Shown in pieces: positions 1 through 8,220 of a DNA stretch of 27,287 bases. Positions within the stretch are counted from its first letter, which is position 1, and the number at the start of each line of letters is the position of its first letter. Made by a program: the position numbers and the translations under genes. Origin of the DNA: CAYURR01 sp964446745 (GTDB taxonomy: Bacteria; Bacillota; Clostridia; Lachnospirales; WQUN01); contig CAYURR010000018.1 of NCBI GenBank assembly GCA_964446745.1, forward strand, positions 1-27,287, given 5' to 3'. Under the pieces are notes generated by a model. It searched no databases. It saw only the letters and a list, made by a program, of their open reading frames with translations, and was not told where the DNA came from.

Positions 1-2
1 TA

Positions 3-1772
3 TTGGTCTGCGGCGGCACAGGCTGCCGTTCGGCTGAAAGCGACAAGATTTTAGAGAACCTAAATGCAGAGATAAAGGCGCAAGGCCTCGAGAACGAGGT
101 CGAGGCGATCACAACCGGTTGCTTCGGCTTCTGTGAGCAGGGCCCGATCGTAAAAGTCTATCCGGACAACGTGTTCTATGTTCAGGTCACACCCGACGAC
201 GCGAAGGAGATCATCGCGGAGCACGCCATCAAGGGCCGTCCGGTTCAAAGACTGCTGTTCAAGGATCCCGTTGCGGGCACCAGAGAGGCCGAGCACAGAA
301 ACATCGGTTTCTATCACTCACAGATCCGTATCGCACTCAGAAACTGCGGTATCATCGATCCGGAGAGCATCGACGAGTATATCTCCGTCGGCGGTTACGA
401 CGCACTCGGCAAATCATTGTTTGAGATGAGCCCCGAATCCGTCATCGACACAGTCAAAAAGAGCGGTCTGCGCGGCAGAGGCGGCGCGGGTTTCCCAACC
501 GGCGTAAAGTGGGAGGCCGCAAAGAATCAAACATCCGAACAAAAATACGTCATGTGTAACGCGGACGAGGGCGATCCGGGCGCATTCATGGATCGTTCGA
601 TCCTCGAGGGTGACCCGCACAGCGTGCTCGAGGCTATGGCCATCTGCGGCTACGCTATCGGCGCAAACAAGGGCGTTATCTATATCCGCGCGGAGTATCC
701 GCTCGCGGTTAATCGTCTGCGCATCGCGATAAAGCAGGCCGAGGAATATGGTCTGCTGGGCGACGACATCATGGGCAGCGGATTCTCGTTCCACATTTCG
801 CTGTACTTGGGCGCGGGCGCGTTTGTCTGCGGTGAGGAAACCTCGCTGATGAACTCTGTCCAAGGCGGTCGCGGCGAACCGCGTACGAAACCACCGTTCC
901 CTGCACAGGCCGGCCTCTGGATGAAGCCTACAAACATCAACAACGTAGAGACATATGCAAATATTTGTCAGATTATAATAAACGGTCCCGAATGGTTCAG
1001 GAGTTTTGGTACCGAAAAGAGCCCGGGCACAAAGGTTTTCGCACTCGCGGGCAAGGTCAACAACGTGGGCCTCGTCGAGGTTCCGATGGGTATGCCGCTT
1101 AGGCAGATCATCGAAAATATCGGCGGCGGCATCAGAAACGGTAAGAAGTTCAAGGCCGCTCAGACCGGCGGTCCGTCCGGCGGATGTATCCCCGCACAGC
1201 ATTTGGATACCGCTACGGACTTCGAATCCCTTATCTCGCTCGGCTCGATGATGGGTTCAGGCGGTCTCATCGTCATGGACGAGGACGACTGTATGGTCAA
1301 TATCGCCAAGTTCTATCTCGAGTTTACAGCCGAGGAGAGCTGCGGCAAGTGTACACCGTGTCGCGTGGGCAACCAGCGTCTGCTTGAGATCCTGACTAAG
1401 ATCACGGACGGCAAGGGCACGATGGAGGATCTCGACAAGCTCGAGGAGCTCGGCAATGTCATCAAGGATACCGCGCTCTGCGGCCTCGGCCAGTCCTCAC
1501 CGAACCCCGTTCTGTCTACGCTGAAGTATTTCAGGGAAGAGTACGAGGCGCATGTAAAAGAAAAGCGCTGCCCGGCCGGTTCCTGCACACAGCTGTTGCG
1601 TTATACGATCTTGGACGACAAGTGCATAGGATGTACGGTTTGTGCGCGTAATTGCCCTGTAAACTGTATCTCGGGTGAACGCAAGCAAGCGCATACGATC
1701 GATCAGGACAAGTGCATCAAGTGCGGTGCTTGTATCGATAAGTGTAAGTTCAGCGCGATAACAAAAGGCTAA
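3..1772 (+). CDS. hydB: NADH-binding beta subunit of multimeric [FeFe] hydrogenase (5' end cut by the window)
   Basis: NuoF-like subunit that carries FMN and passes electrons between NAD(H), ferredoxin and the catalytic HydA subunit in the cytoplasm. Visible in order: a thioredoxin-like [2Fe-2S] domain beginning with CGGTGC right at the window edge; the FMN/NADH Rossmann part with GRGGAGFPTG near residue 158 and CNADEGDPGAF; GAGAFVCGEET; the NuoF-type [4Fe-4S] motif ESCGKCTPC near 446; and a C-terminal two-cluster ferredoxin (DKCIGCTVCARNC and DKCIKCGACIDKC, about 540-586). That last domain separates HydB from plain complex I NuoF. The first codon here is TTG, which in the family is an internal leucine (LVCGGTGC), so the true start and the hydC gene probably lie upstream of the window. 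hydA follows after 21 bases. Confidence 0.93.
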   Translation: MVCGGTGCRSAESDKILENLNAEIKAQGLENEVEAITTGCFGFCEQGPIVKVYPDNVFYVQVTPDDAKEIIAEHAIKGRPVQRLLFKDPVAGTREAEHRNIGFYHSQIRIALRNCGIIDPESIDEYISVGGYDALGKSLFEMSPESVIDTVKKSGLRGRGGAGFPTGVKWEAAKNQTSEQKYVMCNADEGDPGAFMDRSILEGDPHSVLEAMAICGYAIGANKGVIYIRAEYPLAVNRLRIAIKQAEEYGLLGDDIMGSGFSFHISLYLGAGAFVCGEETSLMNSVQGGRGEPRTKPPFPAQAGLWMKPTNINNVETYANICQIIINGPEWFRSFGTEKSPGTKVFALAGKVNNVGLVEVPMGMPLRQIIENIGGGIRNGKKFKAAQTGGPSGGCIPAQHLDTATDFESLISLGSMMGSGGLIVMDEDDCMVNIAKFYLEFTAEESCGKCTPCRVGNQRLLEILTKITDGKGTMEDLDKLEELGNVIKDTALCGLGQSSPNPVLSTLKYFREEYEAHVKEKRCPAGSCTQLLRYTILDDKCIGCTVCARNCPVNCISGERKQAHTIDQDKCIKCGACIDKCKFSAITKG

Positions 1773-1793
1773 GGACGGAGGTCATAGATAAAA

Positions 1794-3533
1794 ATGATTA
1801 ATATAGTCATAAATAACACCGAAATATCCGTACCCGAGGGTACGACGATATTGCAAGCGGCGCGTTCCGCAGGTATACATATACCTACGCTGTGCCATCT
1901 GGACCTTCATGACATCAAGATGGTCAACCAGGTGGGTACATGCCGTGTCTGCATGGTTGAGGTAGAGGGACGCAGAAACCTCTTGCCCGCGTGCTGTACA
2001 GCCGTAGCGCCAAACATGGTAATCCACACGGCATCAAAGCGTGCGATTATGGCTCGTCGCATCGTGGTCGAGTTGCTGCTGTCAAACCATCCGAACGACT
2101 GTCTGATCTGCGAACGTAACGGCAACTGCGAGCTCCAGAGCCTTGCAGCCGAGCTCGGCGTACGCGAGATCAAATTCGGCGGCGAAAAGACGCTACGTGA
2201 AAAGGATACATCGAGCTACTCGATTGTGCGCAATCCGGACAAGTGCATACTCTGCCGCCGTTGCGAAACGATGTGTAACGATGTTCAGACCGTCGGGGTT
2301 TACTCGGCTGTTCATCGCGGATTTGAAACCGTTATCGGTACCGCGTTTGACTACCCGATGCTCGACACCGCATGTACATTCTGCGGGCAGTGCGTATCGG
2401 TCTGCCCGACCGCTGCTCTGACAGAGACAGACGACACCGCTAAGGTTTGGGAGGCTTTGGCCGATCCCGATAAATTTGTAATAGCTCAGACCGCTCCGGC
2501 TATCCGCGTTGCCCTGGGCGAATCCTTCGGCATGCCCGTAGGCTCCCAAGTAACAGGCAAGATGGTATCCTCACTGCGTAAGCTCGGCTTTGATAAGGTA
2601 TTGGATACCGATTTCGCTGCTGACCTTACTATCATGGAAGAAGCCTCCGAATTCCTGCACCGCATTGAGCACGGCGGACGCTTACCGATACTCACGAGCT
2701 GTTGCCCTGCATGGGTCAAGTTCATCGAGCATCAGTTCCCGGAATTATTGGATATCCCGTCCACATGTAAATCCCCTCACGAAATGTTTGGCGCGGTAGC
2801 AAAGACATATCTGGCCGAAAAGCTCGGCATCGACCCAAAGAAGATGGTCGTCGTATCCGTCATGCCTTGCCTTGCCAAGAAGTTCGAAGCAAAGCGCGAC
2901 GAGCTTGCAGGCCATGAGGTCGGCAGAGACGTAGACTACGTCGTATCAACGCGTGAATTGGCGCGTATGATCCGCGAAGCCGGTATCAACTTCCAGTCAT
3001 TGCCCGATGAGGACTTTGACGAATTCATGGGCGAATCAACAGGCGCGAGCGTTATCTTCGGTACCAGCGGCGGTGTTATCGAGGCTGTTGTACGTACAGC
3101 TTCCGCATGGCTCGAGCCGGACTCCGATCCTCAGATTGACTTCAAGCAGCTCAGAGGCTTGGATGGTGTACGTGAAGCTGAGGTCGAGATCGCAGGCAAG
3201 AAGATCAGGATCGGTATCGCAAACGGCCTCGGCAGTGCACGCAAGGTTCTTGAAGCCGTCAGAGACGGTCAGGCGCACTATGACGCCATCGAGATCATGG
3301 CATGCCCGTCCGGCTGCGTAGGCGGCGGCGGTCAGCCCTACCACGGCAACAACATCAACGTTCTGAAGGAACGTGCCGCGGCAATCTACAAGGAAGACAC
3401 AGAAAAGCGTGTGCGCCGTTCACACGAGAACAAAGAGGTTCAGAAGCTCTACTCCGAATTCCTTGGCGAGCCGTACGGTGAAAAGGCTCACGAGCTGCTG
3501 CACACAAAGTTCACAGTAAGAGAGCAGCTGTAA
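1794..3533 (+). CDS. hydA: [FeFe] hydrogenase catalytic subunit
   Basis: Catalytic subunit that makes or oxidises H2 at the H-cluster; with HydB and an unseen HydC it would form the trimeric NAD- and ferredoxin-linked (usually bifurcating) enzyme. The 579-residue protein shows an N-terminal plant-type [2Fe-2S] domain (cysteines at about 34, 50, 53 and 67), a NuoG-like HxxxC cluster motif (HPNDCLICERNGNC, about 99), two [4Fe-4S] motifs (DKCILCRRCETMC, and CTFCGQCVSVC), then the H-cluster signatures TSCCPAW (about 300), MPCLAKKFE (about 357) and MACPSGCVGGGGQP (about 502). The last has Ser where many relatives have Gly (CPGGC). A small-subunit-like C-terminal tail follows. The ATG has a GGAGG ribosome binding site within the 21-base gap after hydB, so the two are co-transcribed. 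Confidence 0.95.
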   Translation: MINIVINNTEISVPEGTTILQAARSAGIHIPTLCHLDLHDIKMVNQVGTCRVCMVEVEGRRNLLPACCTAVAPNMVIHTASKRAIMARRIVVELLLSNHPNDCLICERNGNCELQSLAAELGVREIKFGGEKTLREKDTSSYSIVRNPDKCILCRRCETMCNDVQTVGVYSAVHRGFETVIGTAFDYPMLDTACTFCGQCVSVCPTAALTETDDTAKVWEALADPDKFVIAQTAPAIRVALGESFGMPVGSQVTGKMVSSLRKLGFDKVLDTDFAADLTIMEEASEFLHRIEHGGRLPILTSCCPAWVKFIEHQFPELLDIPSTCKSPHEMFGAVAKTYLAEKLGIDPKKMVVVSVMPCLAKKFEAKRDELAGHEVGRDVDYVVSTRELARMIREAGINFQSLPDEDFDEFMGESTGASVIFGTSGGVIEAVVRTASAWLEPDSDPQIDFKQLRGLDGVREAEVEIAGKKIRIGIANGLGSARKVLEAVRDGQAHYDAIEIMACPSGCVGGGGQPYHGNNINVLKERAAAIYKEDTEKRVRRSHENKEVQKLYSEFLGEPYGEKAHELLHTKFTVREQL

Positions 3534-3562
3534 GCGCATAGGTTTTAATAAGAAACAAAGGG

Positions 3563-3711
3563 GGCTGTGCAAAACTCAGAACCATACCACGGATCAACAC
3601 GGATGTTTACGGATCAATACGGATGTTACCTCAAAAGGCTTTTATCCGTGAAAATCCGATTAAATCCGTGGCGATCCGTGGTAAGGGTCTTGTTTTGCGC
3701 AGCCTTTTTAT
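3563..3711 (+). terminator. Intrinsic terminator with a very long loop, downstream of hydA
   Basis: GGCTGTGCAAAAC (3563-3575) pairs over all 13 bases, with one wobble, with GTTTTGCGCAGCC (3692-3704), followed at once by TTTTT. The loop of about 116 bases is itself filled by a nested inverted repeat (see repeat at 3585-3683). The outer stem plus T-run is a good Rho-independent terminator shape, but the loop is unusually long. Only 18 bases separate the T-run from the start of the next gene. Confidence 0.6.
3585..3683 (+). repeat. TACCACGGAT palindromic repeat, copy 1
   Basis: TACCACGGATC (3585-3595) and GATCCGTGGTA (3673-3683) are a perfect 11-base inverted repeat. Between them are further copies of ACGGAT on the left side and ATCCGTG / AATCCG on the right side, so the element can fold into a long imperfect hairpin. 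The same core occurs at 25892-25940 and 26864-26894. Confidence 0.75.
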
Positions 3712-3729
3712 TGACGCATGGAGGTTTAT

Positions 3730-4665
3730 ATGTTCCAAACTATGGTTACGAGCTTGATATCGCTGTTTCTGTGCCTCGGGACGGGTTTTGTGTGCCGGAG
3801 GCTGCGCGTGCTGGACGATGGCATCGTCAGCGGGCTTGCGGGTCTATTGATCAAGGTCACGCTGCCGTGCACGATCATAAACTCGATGATAATGGATTTT
3901 TCTCCTGAGATATTGGGGGAGGGAATGCTCACGATGGGCATCACACTCGCCGCGTATCTCTTTGGCGCCGCGCTTGGGTATTTGCTGTCGCGCATTTTGA
4001 AGTTTAACACAAAGCAGAAGCAGGTCACGATCTTCGCGCTCACGTTTCCAAATGTCGGGTACATGGGCTTTCCGGTTATACAGGCGCTTTTAGGCCAGCA
4101 GGGTGTATTCTATACGAGCATGGGCAACGCGTCGTTTAACCTACTCGCGTTCTCGTTCGGTGTATTGCTGTTTACGGCTGACAAACCCTCCGAGACGAAG
4201 CTTTCGGCGGTACAGATGACAAAGTCCATCCTGTTAAAGCCCGCGTTTATTGCAACGTTTATTGGATTTGTATTGTTTCTTTTTTCGCTACGACCACCCG
4301 AACCCGTTTCTAAGGCTCTGACGATGTTGGGTGCTATGACCACTCCGCTTTCGATGATTATCTTGGGTTCGATACTTTCAAAGAGTAAGATATCCACAAT
4401 TTTCTCAGGGGTCAGTGTATATGTTATATCTTTCCTGAGGCTTGTAGTTATTCCGGCCGCGGTATTCTTGGTCTGCCGCCCGTTTATACGTAACGACATG
4501 CTGTTCTCGGTGCTCGTGCTGCTGTCAGGTATGCCCGCTGCCGCCATCACCGCGATCTTTGCCGAGGAATACGGCTCGGACGCGGATTTTGCATCACGTA
4601 CCGTGTTTGTTTCCACTTTGCTATCTATTATCACTATGCCCGTGTTTACACTGCTGCTCGGGTAA
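3730..4665 (+). CDS. AEC-family permease (auxin efflux carrier / malate permease type)
   Basis: Predicted inner-membrane transporter of 311 residues with about ten hydrophobic segments. The order of features fits the AEC (PF03547) family: an N-terminal helix with LLIKVTLPCTIINS, an asparagine/proline-containing break FALTFPNVGYMGFPVI near residue 115, and a C-terminal half with LGAMTTPLSMIILGSIL and LSGMPAAAITAIFAEEYG. Family members export or exchange small organic anions; the substrate cannot be read from sequence. An ATG at 3718 is in frame, but it overlaps the GGAGG site (3720-3724), which is correctly spaced for the ATG at 3730, so I use the latter. The next gene begins 33 bases downstream, suggesting one transcript with the membrane protein, aldolase and kinase. 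Confidence 0.85.
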   Translation: MFQTMVTSLISLFLCLGTGFVCRRLRVLDDGIVSGLAGLLIKVTLPCTIINSMIMDFSPEILGEGMLTMGITLAAYLFGAALGYLLSRILKFNTKQKQVTIFALTFPNVGYMGFPVIQALLGQQGVFYTSMGNASFNLLAFSFGVLLFTADKPSETKLSAVQMTKSILLKPAFIATFIGFVLFLFSLRPPEPVSKALTMLGAMTTPLSMIILGSILSKSKISTIFSGVSVYVISFLRLVVIPAAVFLVCRPFIRNDMLFSVLVLLSGMPAAAITAIFAEEYGSDADFASRTVFVSTLLSIITMPVFTLLLG

Positions 4666-4698
4666 ATCCCTCCCGGCTCGGTAGAAAAGGAGCCTTGT

Positions 4699-5475
4699 AT
4701 GGACATAAAAATACGTTTATTGAACATCTCTGAGTTGTTCGGTCTCGCACGCACCTGTTATAAAGCCCGGTTCAAATACATTATGTTCCTCTGTGCGATT
4801 GCGCTTGTACCGCTGTCGATCGTGGAGTGCATGGTACCCACGCCCATCAATGAACTGTTAAACCCCACCGCGTACCCAATCAACGAGTTTGCGATGGCTT
4901 TAGGTCGTTATGCGCTGATCATTTCGGTACTCAATGCCTTGTTCATGCCGATCTACTACAGCGGCATGACCTACATAGCCACACATAACCCAGACGCATC
5001 ATCACCGGAGCAACCCATTCCGATACGTTCCATCCTGGATGTCACGATCAACAAATGGGCAAAGCTCGCGCTGACCGGATTTATATGTCTGGCTATCTCG
5101 CTGATCTCGACCCCCCTTGTTGTTCTCGCCATATTCGTCTATGTATTACTATTCTATGCAACGTTCTTCGGGGCATTGGGCGATATATGGGGCATAAAGG
5201 CCATAAGGGCATCATATAACCTTGTACGGGGACGCTGGTTTAAAACCTTTGGCTTTATAATACTTATAAACATATGCATGCTCGCTGTTTCGGCCGTGGT
5301 ACAGAGATTGTTCGGGGTGTTTATATCAATCGTTTATGTCAACGATTTTGTCGGAGAGGTTATAGGATTTATATTGGTTTTATTGATAAAGGTACTGTGC
5401 TCGTATTTTGACCTTGTAATGTCTTTTAAGTTCTTAAATGTATACTATACCAAGGGGGCCCATAATGTTAACTAA
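4699..5475 (+). CDS. Multi-pass membrane protein of unknown function
   Basis: A 258-residue protein with about six hydrophobic segments and a cytoplasmic-looking N-terminus. The segment RASYNLVRGRWFKTFGFII (about residues 172-190) resembles the 'x-LVRGRWWKTFG' helix shared by UPF0259/YciC-like and glycerophosphodiester-phosphodiesterase membrane domains, but no enzymatic motif is present and I do not assign a function. It has an AAAAGGAG ribosome binding site. Its last 11 bases overlap the aldolase gene, which implies translational coupling and so a link to the sugar-phosphate genes or the upstream permease. Confidence 0.75.
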   Translation: MDIKIRLLNISELFGLARTCYKARFKYIMFLCAIALVPLSIVECMVPTPINELLNPTAYPINEFAMALGRYALIISVLNALFMPIYYSGMTYIATHNPDASSPEQPIPIRSILDVTINKWAKLALTGFICLAISLISTPLVVLAIFVYVLLFYATFFGALGDIWGIKAIRASYNLVRGRWFKTFGFIILINICMLAVSAVVQRLFGVFISIVYVNDFVGEVIGFILVLLIKVLCSYFDLVMSFKFLNVYYTKGAHNVN

Positions 5476-6322
5476 TCTTGCAGAGGTTTTAGCCGACGCG
5501 CAGAAACACCACTATGCAGTCGGAATGTTCAACACCGTAAATATCGAAATGGCACGCGGGGTCATAAAAGCCGCAGAGGATTTAAACAGTCCGGTCATCA
5601 TCGGCAGCGCAGAGGTCTTGCTTAAATATGCCGATCTCGAGACGCTCGCCTCCTTTTTGATACCGCTAGCGAAAAAGGCTAAGGTGCCGGTTGTTCTGCA
5701 TTACGACCACGGCCTCACCGAGGAATTGATCGTAAAGGCCCTGTCCTGCGGATTTACGTCTGTCATGTATGACTGTTCCGTGATGTCGTTTAATGAAAAT
5801 GCGCAGCGCTGCGCACGTATTAAGCAAATTGCACGCGCATTCGGCGCGTCAATCGAGGCAGAGCTCGGTCATGTCGGCAGCGGCGCGGCGGGCTCCGCAG
5901 AGGCAACCACGGATACCGCGCATGACGAGAGCATCTACACCAACCCCGCCGAGGCCAAGGCATTCGCGGACTATACGGGCGTGGATGCGCTCGCTGTTGC
6001 TATAGGCTCCGCGCACGGCCCATATGCAAAGACGCCTGTGCTCGATATCGAACGCCTACGCCAGATACGCGACATGGTTTCTGTCCCGCTGGTTCTGCAT
6101 GGCGGCTCGGGCCTTACTAATGCGGATTTCCGTAACTGCATCGACAACGGCATCTGCAAGATAAATATCTTCACCGACATCGACAGAGGCGGCGCGAGCG
6201 GTGCATTGTCCGCACTGAATAAGGGACATCGCAATCTCACGGATCTGCTGCCGGAGATCGAAAAGGGTGTCTATAATGCAACCTATGACAAGATCCGTTT
6301 ATTCAGGGGTGAACACGCATGA
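5465..6322 (+). CDS. Class II ketose-bisphosphate aldolase family protein
   Basis: Zinc-dependent aldolase of the FbaA/GatY/KbaY/IolJ family, cleaving a ketose (bis)phosphate to a triose phosphate and glycerone phosphate or a related product in the cytoplasm. Of 285 residues: HYDHG at 79-83 (catalytic Asp and a zinc-ligand His), GFTSVMYDCS with Cys where most relatives have Gly (DGS), EAELGHVG, YTNPAEAKAF, AIGSAHGPY, the zinc/phosphate-binding LHGGSG, and KINIFTDI. Start chosen at ATG 5465 because AAGGGGG stands just before it; an in-frame ATG at 5438 lies inside the upstream gene and lacks a site. It overlaps the next kinase by the ATGA at 6319-6322. The pairing with a PfkB kinase suggests the kinase makes the substrate for this aldolase, as in tagatose, inositol or sulfosugar pathways; which sugar is unknown. 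Confidence 0.87.
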   Translation: MLTNLAEVLADAQKHHYAVGMFNTVNIEMARGVIKAAEDLNSPVIIGSAEVLLKYADLETLASFLIPLAKKAKVPVVLHYDHGLTEELIVKALSCGFTSVMYDCSVMSFNENAQRCARIKQIARAFGASIEAELGHVGSGAAGSAEATTDTAHDESIYTNPAEAKAFADYTGVDALAVAIGSAHGPYAKTPVLDIERLRQIRDMVSVPLVLHGGSGLTNADFRNCIDNGICKINIFTDIDRGGASGALSALNKGHRNLTDLLPEIEKGVYNATYDKIRLFRGEHA

Positions 6323-7401
6323 AACCGATATACGTCGCAGGTAATATCTGTTTAGACATCACCCCACATTTCACATCGCGTGAGCCCGCTACGATCAGCG
6401 CTCTGTTCAAGCCCGGCTCTATGCTAAACATGAACGGCGTAAACATCCACACGGGCGGCTGCGTGGCCAATACAGGGCTTGCGCTTTCGATCTTGGGCGC
6501 GGATGTAATCCTGCGCGGAAAGGTCGGCAACGACGATTTCGGTAAGATGATCCTGAGCCTCATGGAGCGTTATAACGCCGCAGACCATATCGTTGTCGCC
6601 GATAATCAACGCTCGTCGTATTCAATTGTGCTCGCACCGCCCGGTATCGACAGGATATTTTTGCACGATCAGGGTGCAAGCGACGTGTTCGGCTATGATG
6701 ATATCGACTTCGATAACCTCGAGTCGTGCTCCGTTTTCCATTTGGGATACCCGCCGATCATGCGGCAGTTGTATCTGAATAACGGTGATACATTGCTGCG
6801 CATCATGAAGACCGCGAAGGAACACGGTGTCGTGACCTCGATGGATATGTGCGCGATCGACGATAACGCCGAGCACGGTAAGGTGGACTGGCCGGGGCTT
6901 TTGTCTACGGTTCTGCCGTATGTGGATGTGTTTGTGCCGAGCATAGATGAGCTTTTGCATATGTTGGATAGGGGAATGCATTTAGCGCTTGCAAGCGGGG
7001 AGATTTCACTTGATGATTGCTTGGATGTAATCAGCTCGCGCTTGCTTGCGATGGGCGTAAAGATAGTCCTGATAAAATGTGGTGAGCATGGTTTGTATCT
7101 GCGTACGGGTTCCAAGGATGTTATACGGGATATCGCATCTACTTTAGGGCTGGACGTGAAGAAATGGGCCGATAAAGCCATCCGCCAGCATGCCTCTCCC
7201 GTCCGGCATATCGTGAGCGCTACCGGAGCGGGGGACACGGCTATAGCGGGTTTCTTGCGAATATTGACCGCGGATGGTGAGGTAGTAGACGCAGGCCACA
7301 CATATACAAAAAGCCCCGAGTCAGCTGCCTTGTATGCTGCCGAGATCGGGGCGAGGTGCTTGCGCGGTTATGATGCGCTGAGCGGGTTAAAAGGAGATTG
7401 A
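6319..7401 (+). CDS. PfkB/ribokinase-family carbohydrate kinase
   Basis: Cytoplasmic kinase of 360 residues that transfers phosphate from ATP to a sugar, sugar phosphate or nucleoside. The N-terminus YVAGNICLDI and the glycine pair segment NIHTGGCVANTGLALSILG (about 48-66) are the PfkB substrate-binding region, and SATGAGDTAIAGF (about 299-311) contains the anion hole and catalytic Asp of PfkB signature 2. Longer than the typical 300-330 residues because of an insertion between about 210 and 290. Start codon overlaps the aldolase stop codon (ATGA), the tightest coupling in this cluster, so the two enzymes probably act in sequence on the same carbohydrate. Confidence 0.87.
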   Translation: MKPIYVAGNICLDITPHFTSREPATISALFKPGSMLNMNGVNIHTGGCVANTGLALSILGADVILRGKVGNDDFGKMILSLMERYNAADHIVVADNQRSSYSIVLAPPGIDRIFLHDQGASDVFGYDDIDFDNLESCSVFHLGYPPIMRQLYLNNGDTLLRIMKTAKEHGVVTSMDMCAIDDNAEHGKVDWPGLLSTVLPYVDVFVPSIDELLHMLDRGMHLALASGEISLDDCLDVISSRLLAMGVKIVLIKCGEHGLYLRTGSKDVIRDIASTLGLDVKKWADKAIRQHASPVRHIVSATGAGDTAIAGFLRILTADGEVVDAGHTYTKSPESAALYAAEIGARCLRGYDALSGLKGD

Positions 7402-7411
7402 TACAGATTTT

Positions 7412-7466
7412 ATCCACGGCTTCATGCTCTGGGGACAAAGCCCCGGAGGTATGGCGTGGATTTTTT
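7412..7466 (+). terminator. Rho-independent terminator of the permease-aldolase-kinase group
   Basis: Two nested stems: ATCCACG (7412-7418) with CGTGGAT (7455-7461), and inside it CTCTGGGG (7427-7434) with CCCCGGAG (7441-7448, one wobble), followed by six Ts (7461-7466). It starts 10 bases after the kinase stop codon. It also marks the change from GC-richer flank to AT-rich island. Confidence 0.8.
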
Positions 7467-7473
7467 ATGTTGA

Positions 7474-7578
7474 TTAAAAATCCTTCTTGTTATAAATGCT
7501 AATTGAAATAGCCATTGAGACAAAAATTGCAGCTAATGAAACAATGGGTATTGCATACATAAAAGGTGTTATACGGTC
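7474..7578 (-). pseudogene. C-terminal scrap of an ABC-2-type permease
   Basis: Read leftward, a 34-residue open stretch encodes ITPFMYAIPIVSLAAIF and ends SIYNKKDF then stop (TAA at 7474-7476). A single transmembrane helix followed by a basic Y-x-K-K/R-D-x terminus is the usual end of ABC-2-type (drug or bacteriocin) permeases. Upstream the frame closes at once (stop at about 7582), so nothing functional is left. It abuts the rightward permease fragment that follows. Confidence 0.4.
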
Positions 7579-7979
7579 TGATTAACCAGATAATCGGCTG
7601 CGTGTCGGGCTGCATCCTAATTTTCCTTGCTCTGCTGCTCAACTTTCAAGACAATGCAAAGGATATGCTGATTTTACATTCCATGGGGTATCGCCCAAAG
7701 GCAATACGAAAGCTATTTATTGATATATATCTGCCGATTGTATGGGTCGCGTTCTTGATCGTGATACTCCCGAGTATATATACCGCATACTCGGTACAGC
7801 GTTCCCTTTCACTGCAGATGGGAGATTATTTGCCATTTCAGATCGGTGCTGTCGCGGTGGTTGGTATCTTTGTGCTGTTGAATGTGGTGTATATAGTTGT
7901 GCAGTACATGTTTGGATTTGCGGTAGACCGGATGGTAAAGAGAGATAATGTGTTGAATGGCAGTGGTCAGCTTACTTGA
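7566..7979 (+). pseudogene. C-terminal fragment of an FtsX-like ABC transporter permease
   Basis: 137 residues with three hydrophobic segments. The loop DMLILHSMGYRPKAIRKLF between the first and second helices is the typical 'lhsLGyspkxIrklf' element of MacB/FtsX-family permeases (PF02687), here the C-terminal domain only. The full family protein is at least 400 residues, and an in-frame stop lies two codons upstream of the GTG at 7566, so the N-terminal helix and extracytoplasmic domain are gone. No ribosome binding site and no ATPase partner nearby. Best read as a decayed remnant at the edge of the island. Confidence 0.6.
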
Positions 7980-8004
7980 CAAAATTCGGCAGTGAAATTA
8001 TACT
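7976..8004 (+). promoter_or_regulatory. Sigma-70/sigma-A type promoter of the type I secretion operon
   Basis: Perfect -35 TTGACA (7976-7981), 17-base spacer, and -10 TATACT (7999-8004, 5 of 6). It overlaps the stop codon of the permease fragment and would give a leader of about 210 bases before the ABC exporter start at 8221. Confidence 0.7.
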
Positions 8005-8018
8005 TTGAACACTTCTTA

Positions 8019-8059
8019 TTATGTTACAATATAATTAACTATTATTCTTACGTTACAAT
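8019..8059 (+). promoter_or_regulatory. Pair of direct repeats in the exporter leader
   Basis: TTATGTTACAAT (8019-8030) and TTACGTTACAAT (8048-8059) match at 11 of 12 bases and start 29 bases apart, just downstream of the promoter at 7976-8004. They could be binding sites for a regulator; no such regulator is encoded in the window. Confidence 0.35.
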
Positions 8060-8107
8060 TTACGACATGCGGACAATGACATGATAAAATGAAATATGAC
8101 CCATAAG

Positions 8108-8170
8108 AAGCACCGTGTTATATTCATACCGAGTAGGTAATGGATTGTATCACGGTGCTTTTATATTTCT
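8108..8170 (+). terminator. Terminator-like hairpin in the exporter leader (possible attenuator)
   Basis: AAGCACCGTG (8108-8117) pairs perfectly over 10 bases with CACGGTGCTT (8151-8160), followed by TTTATATTTCTT. The loop is 33 bases. It lies between the promoter at 7976-8004 and the exporter start at 8221, so it would stop transcription unless read-through or refolding occurs; alternatively the exporter has a second promoter downstream. Confidence 0.55.
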
Positions 8171-8220
8171 TATGCGGATATGAGTTTATGTCCTGCAAAA
8201 TAAATGAGAAGGAGAGTTGT

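Noticed and set aside
414..1202. Long open frame on the minus strand inside hydB (262 codons)
   Set aside because: It lies wholly opposite a conserved gene, has no ribosome binding site and no recognisable motif; it reflects the GC-rich codon pattern of hydB.
4110..4754. Open frame of 214 codons on the minus strand across the AEC permease
   Set aside because: Shadow of a well-supported membrane protein gene; low-complexity translation without family features.
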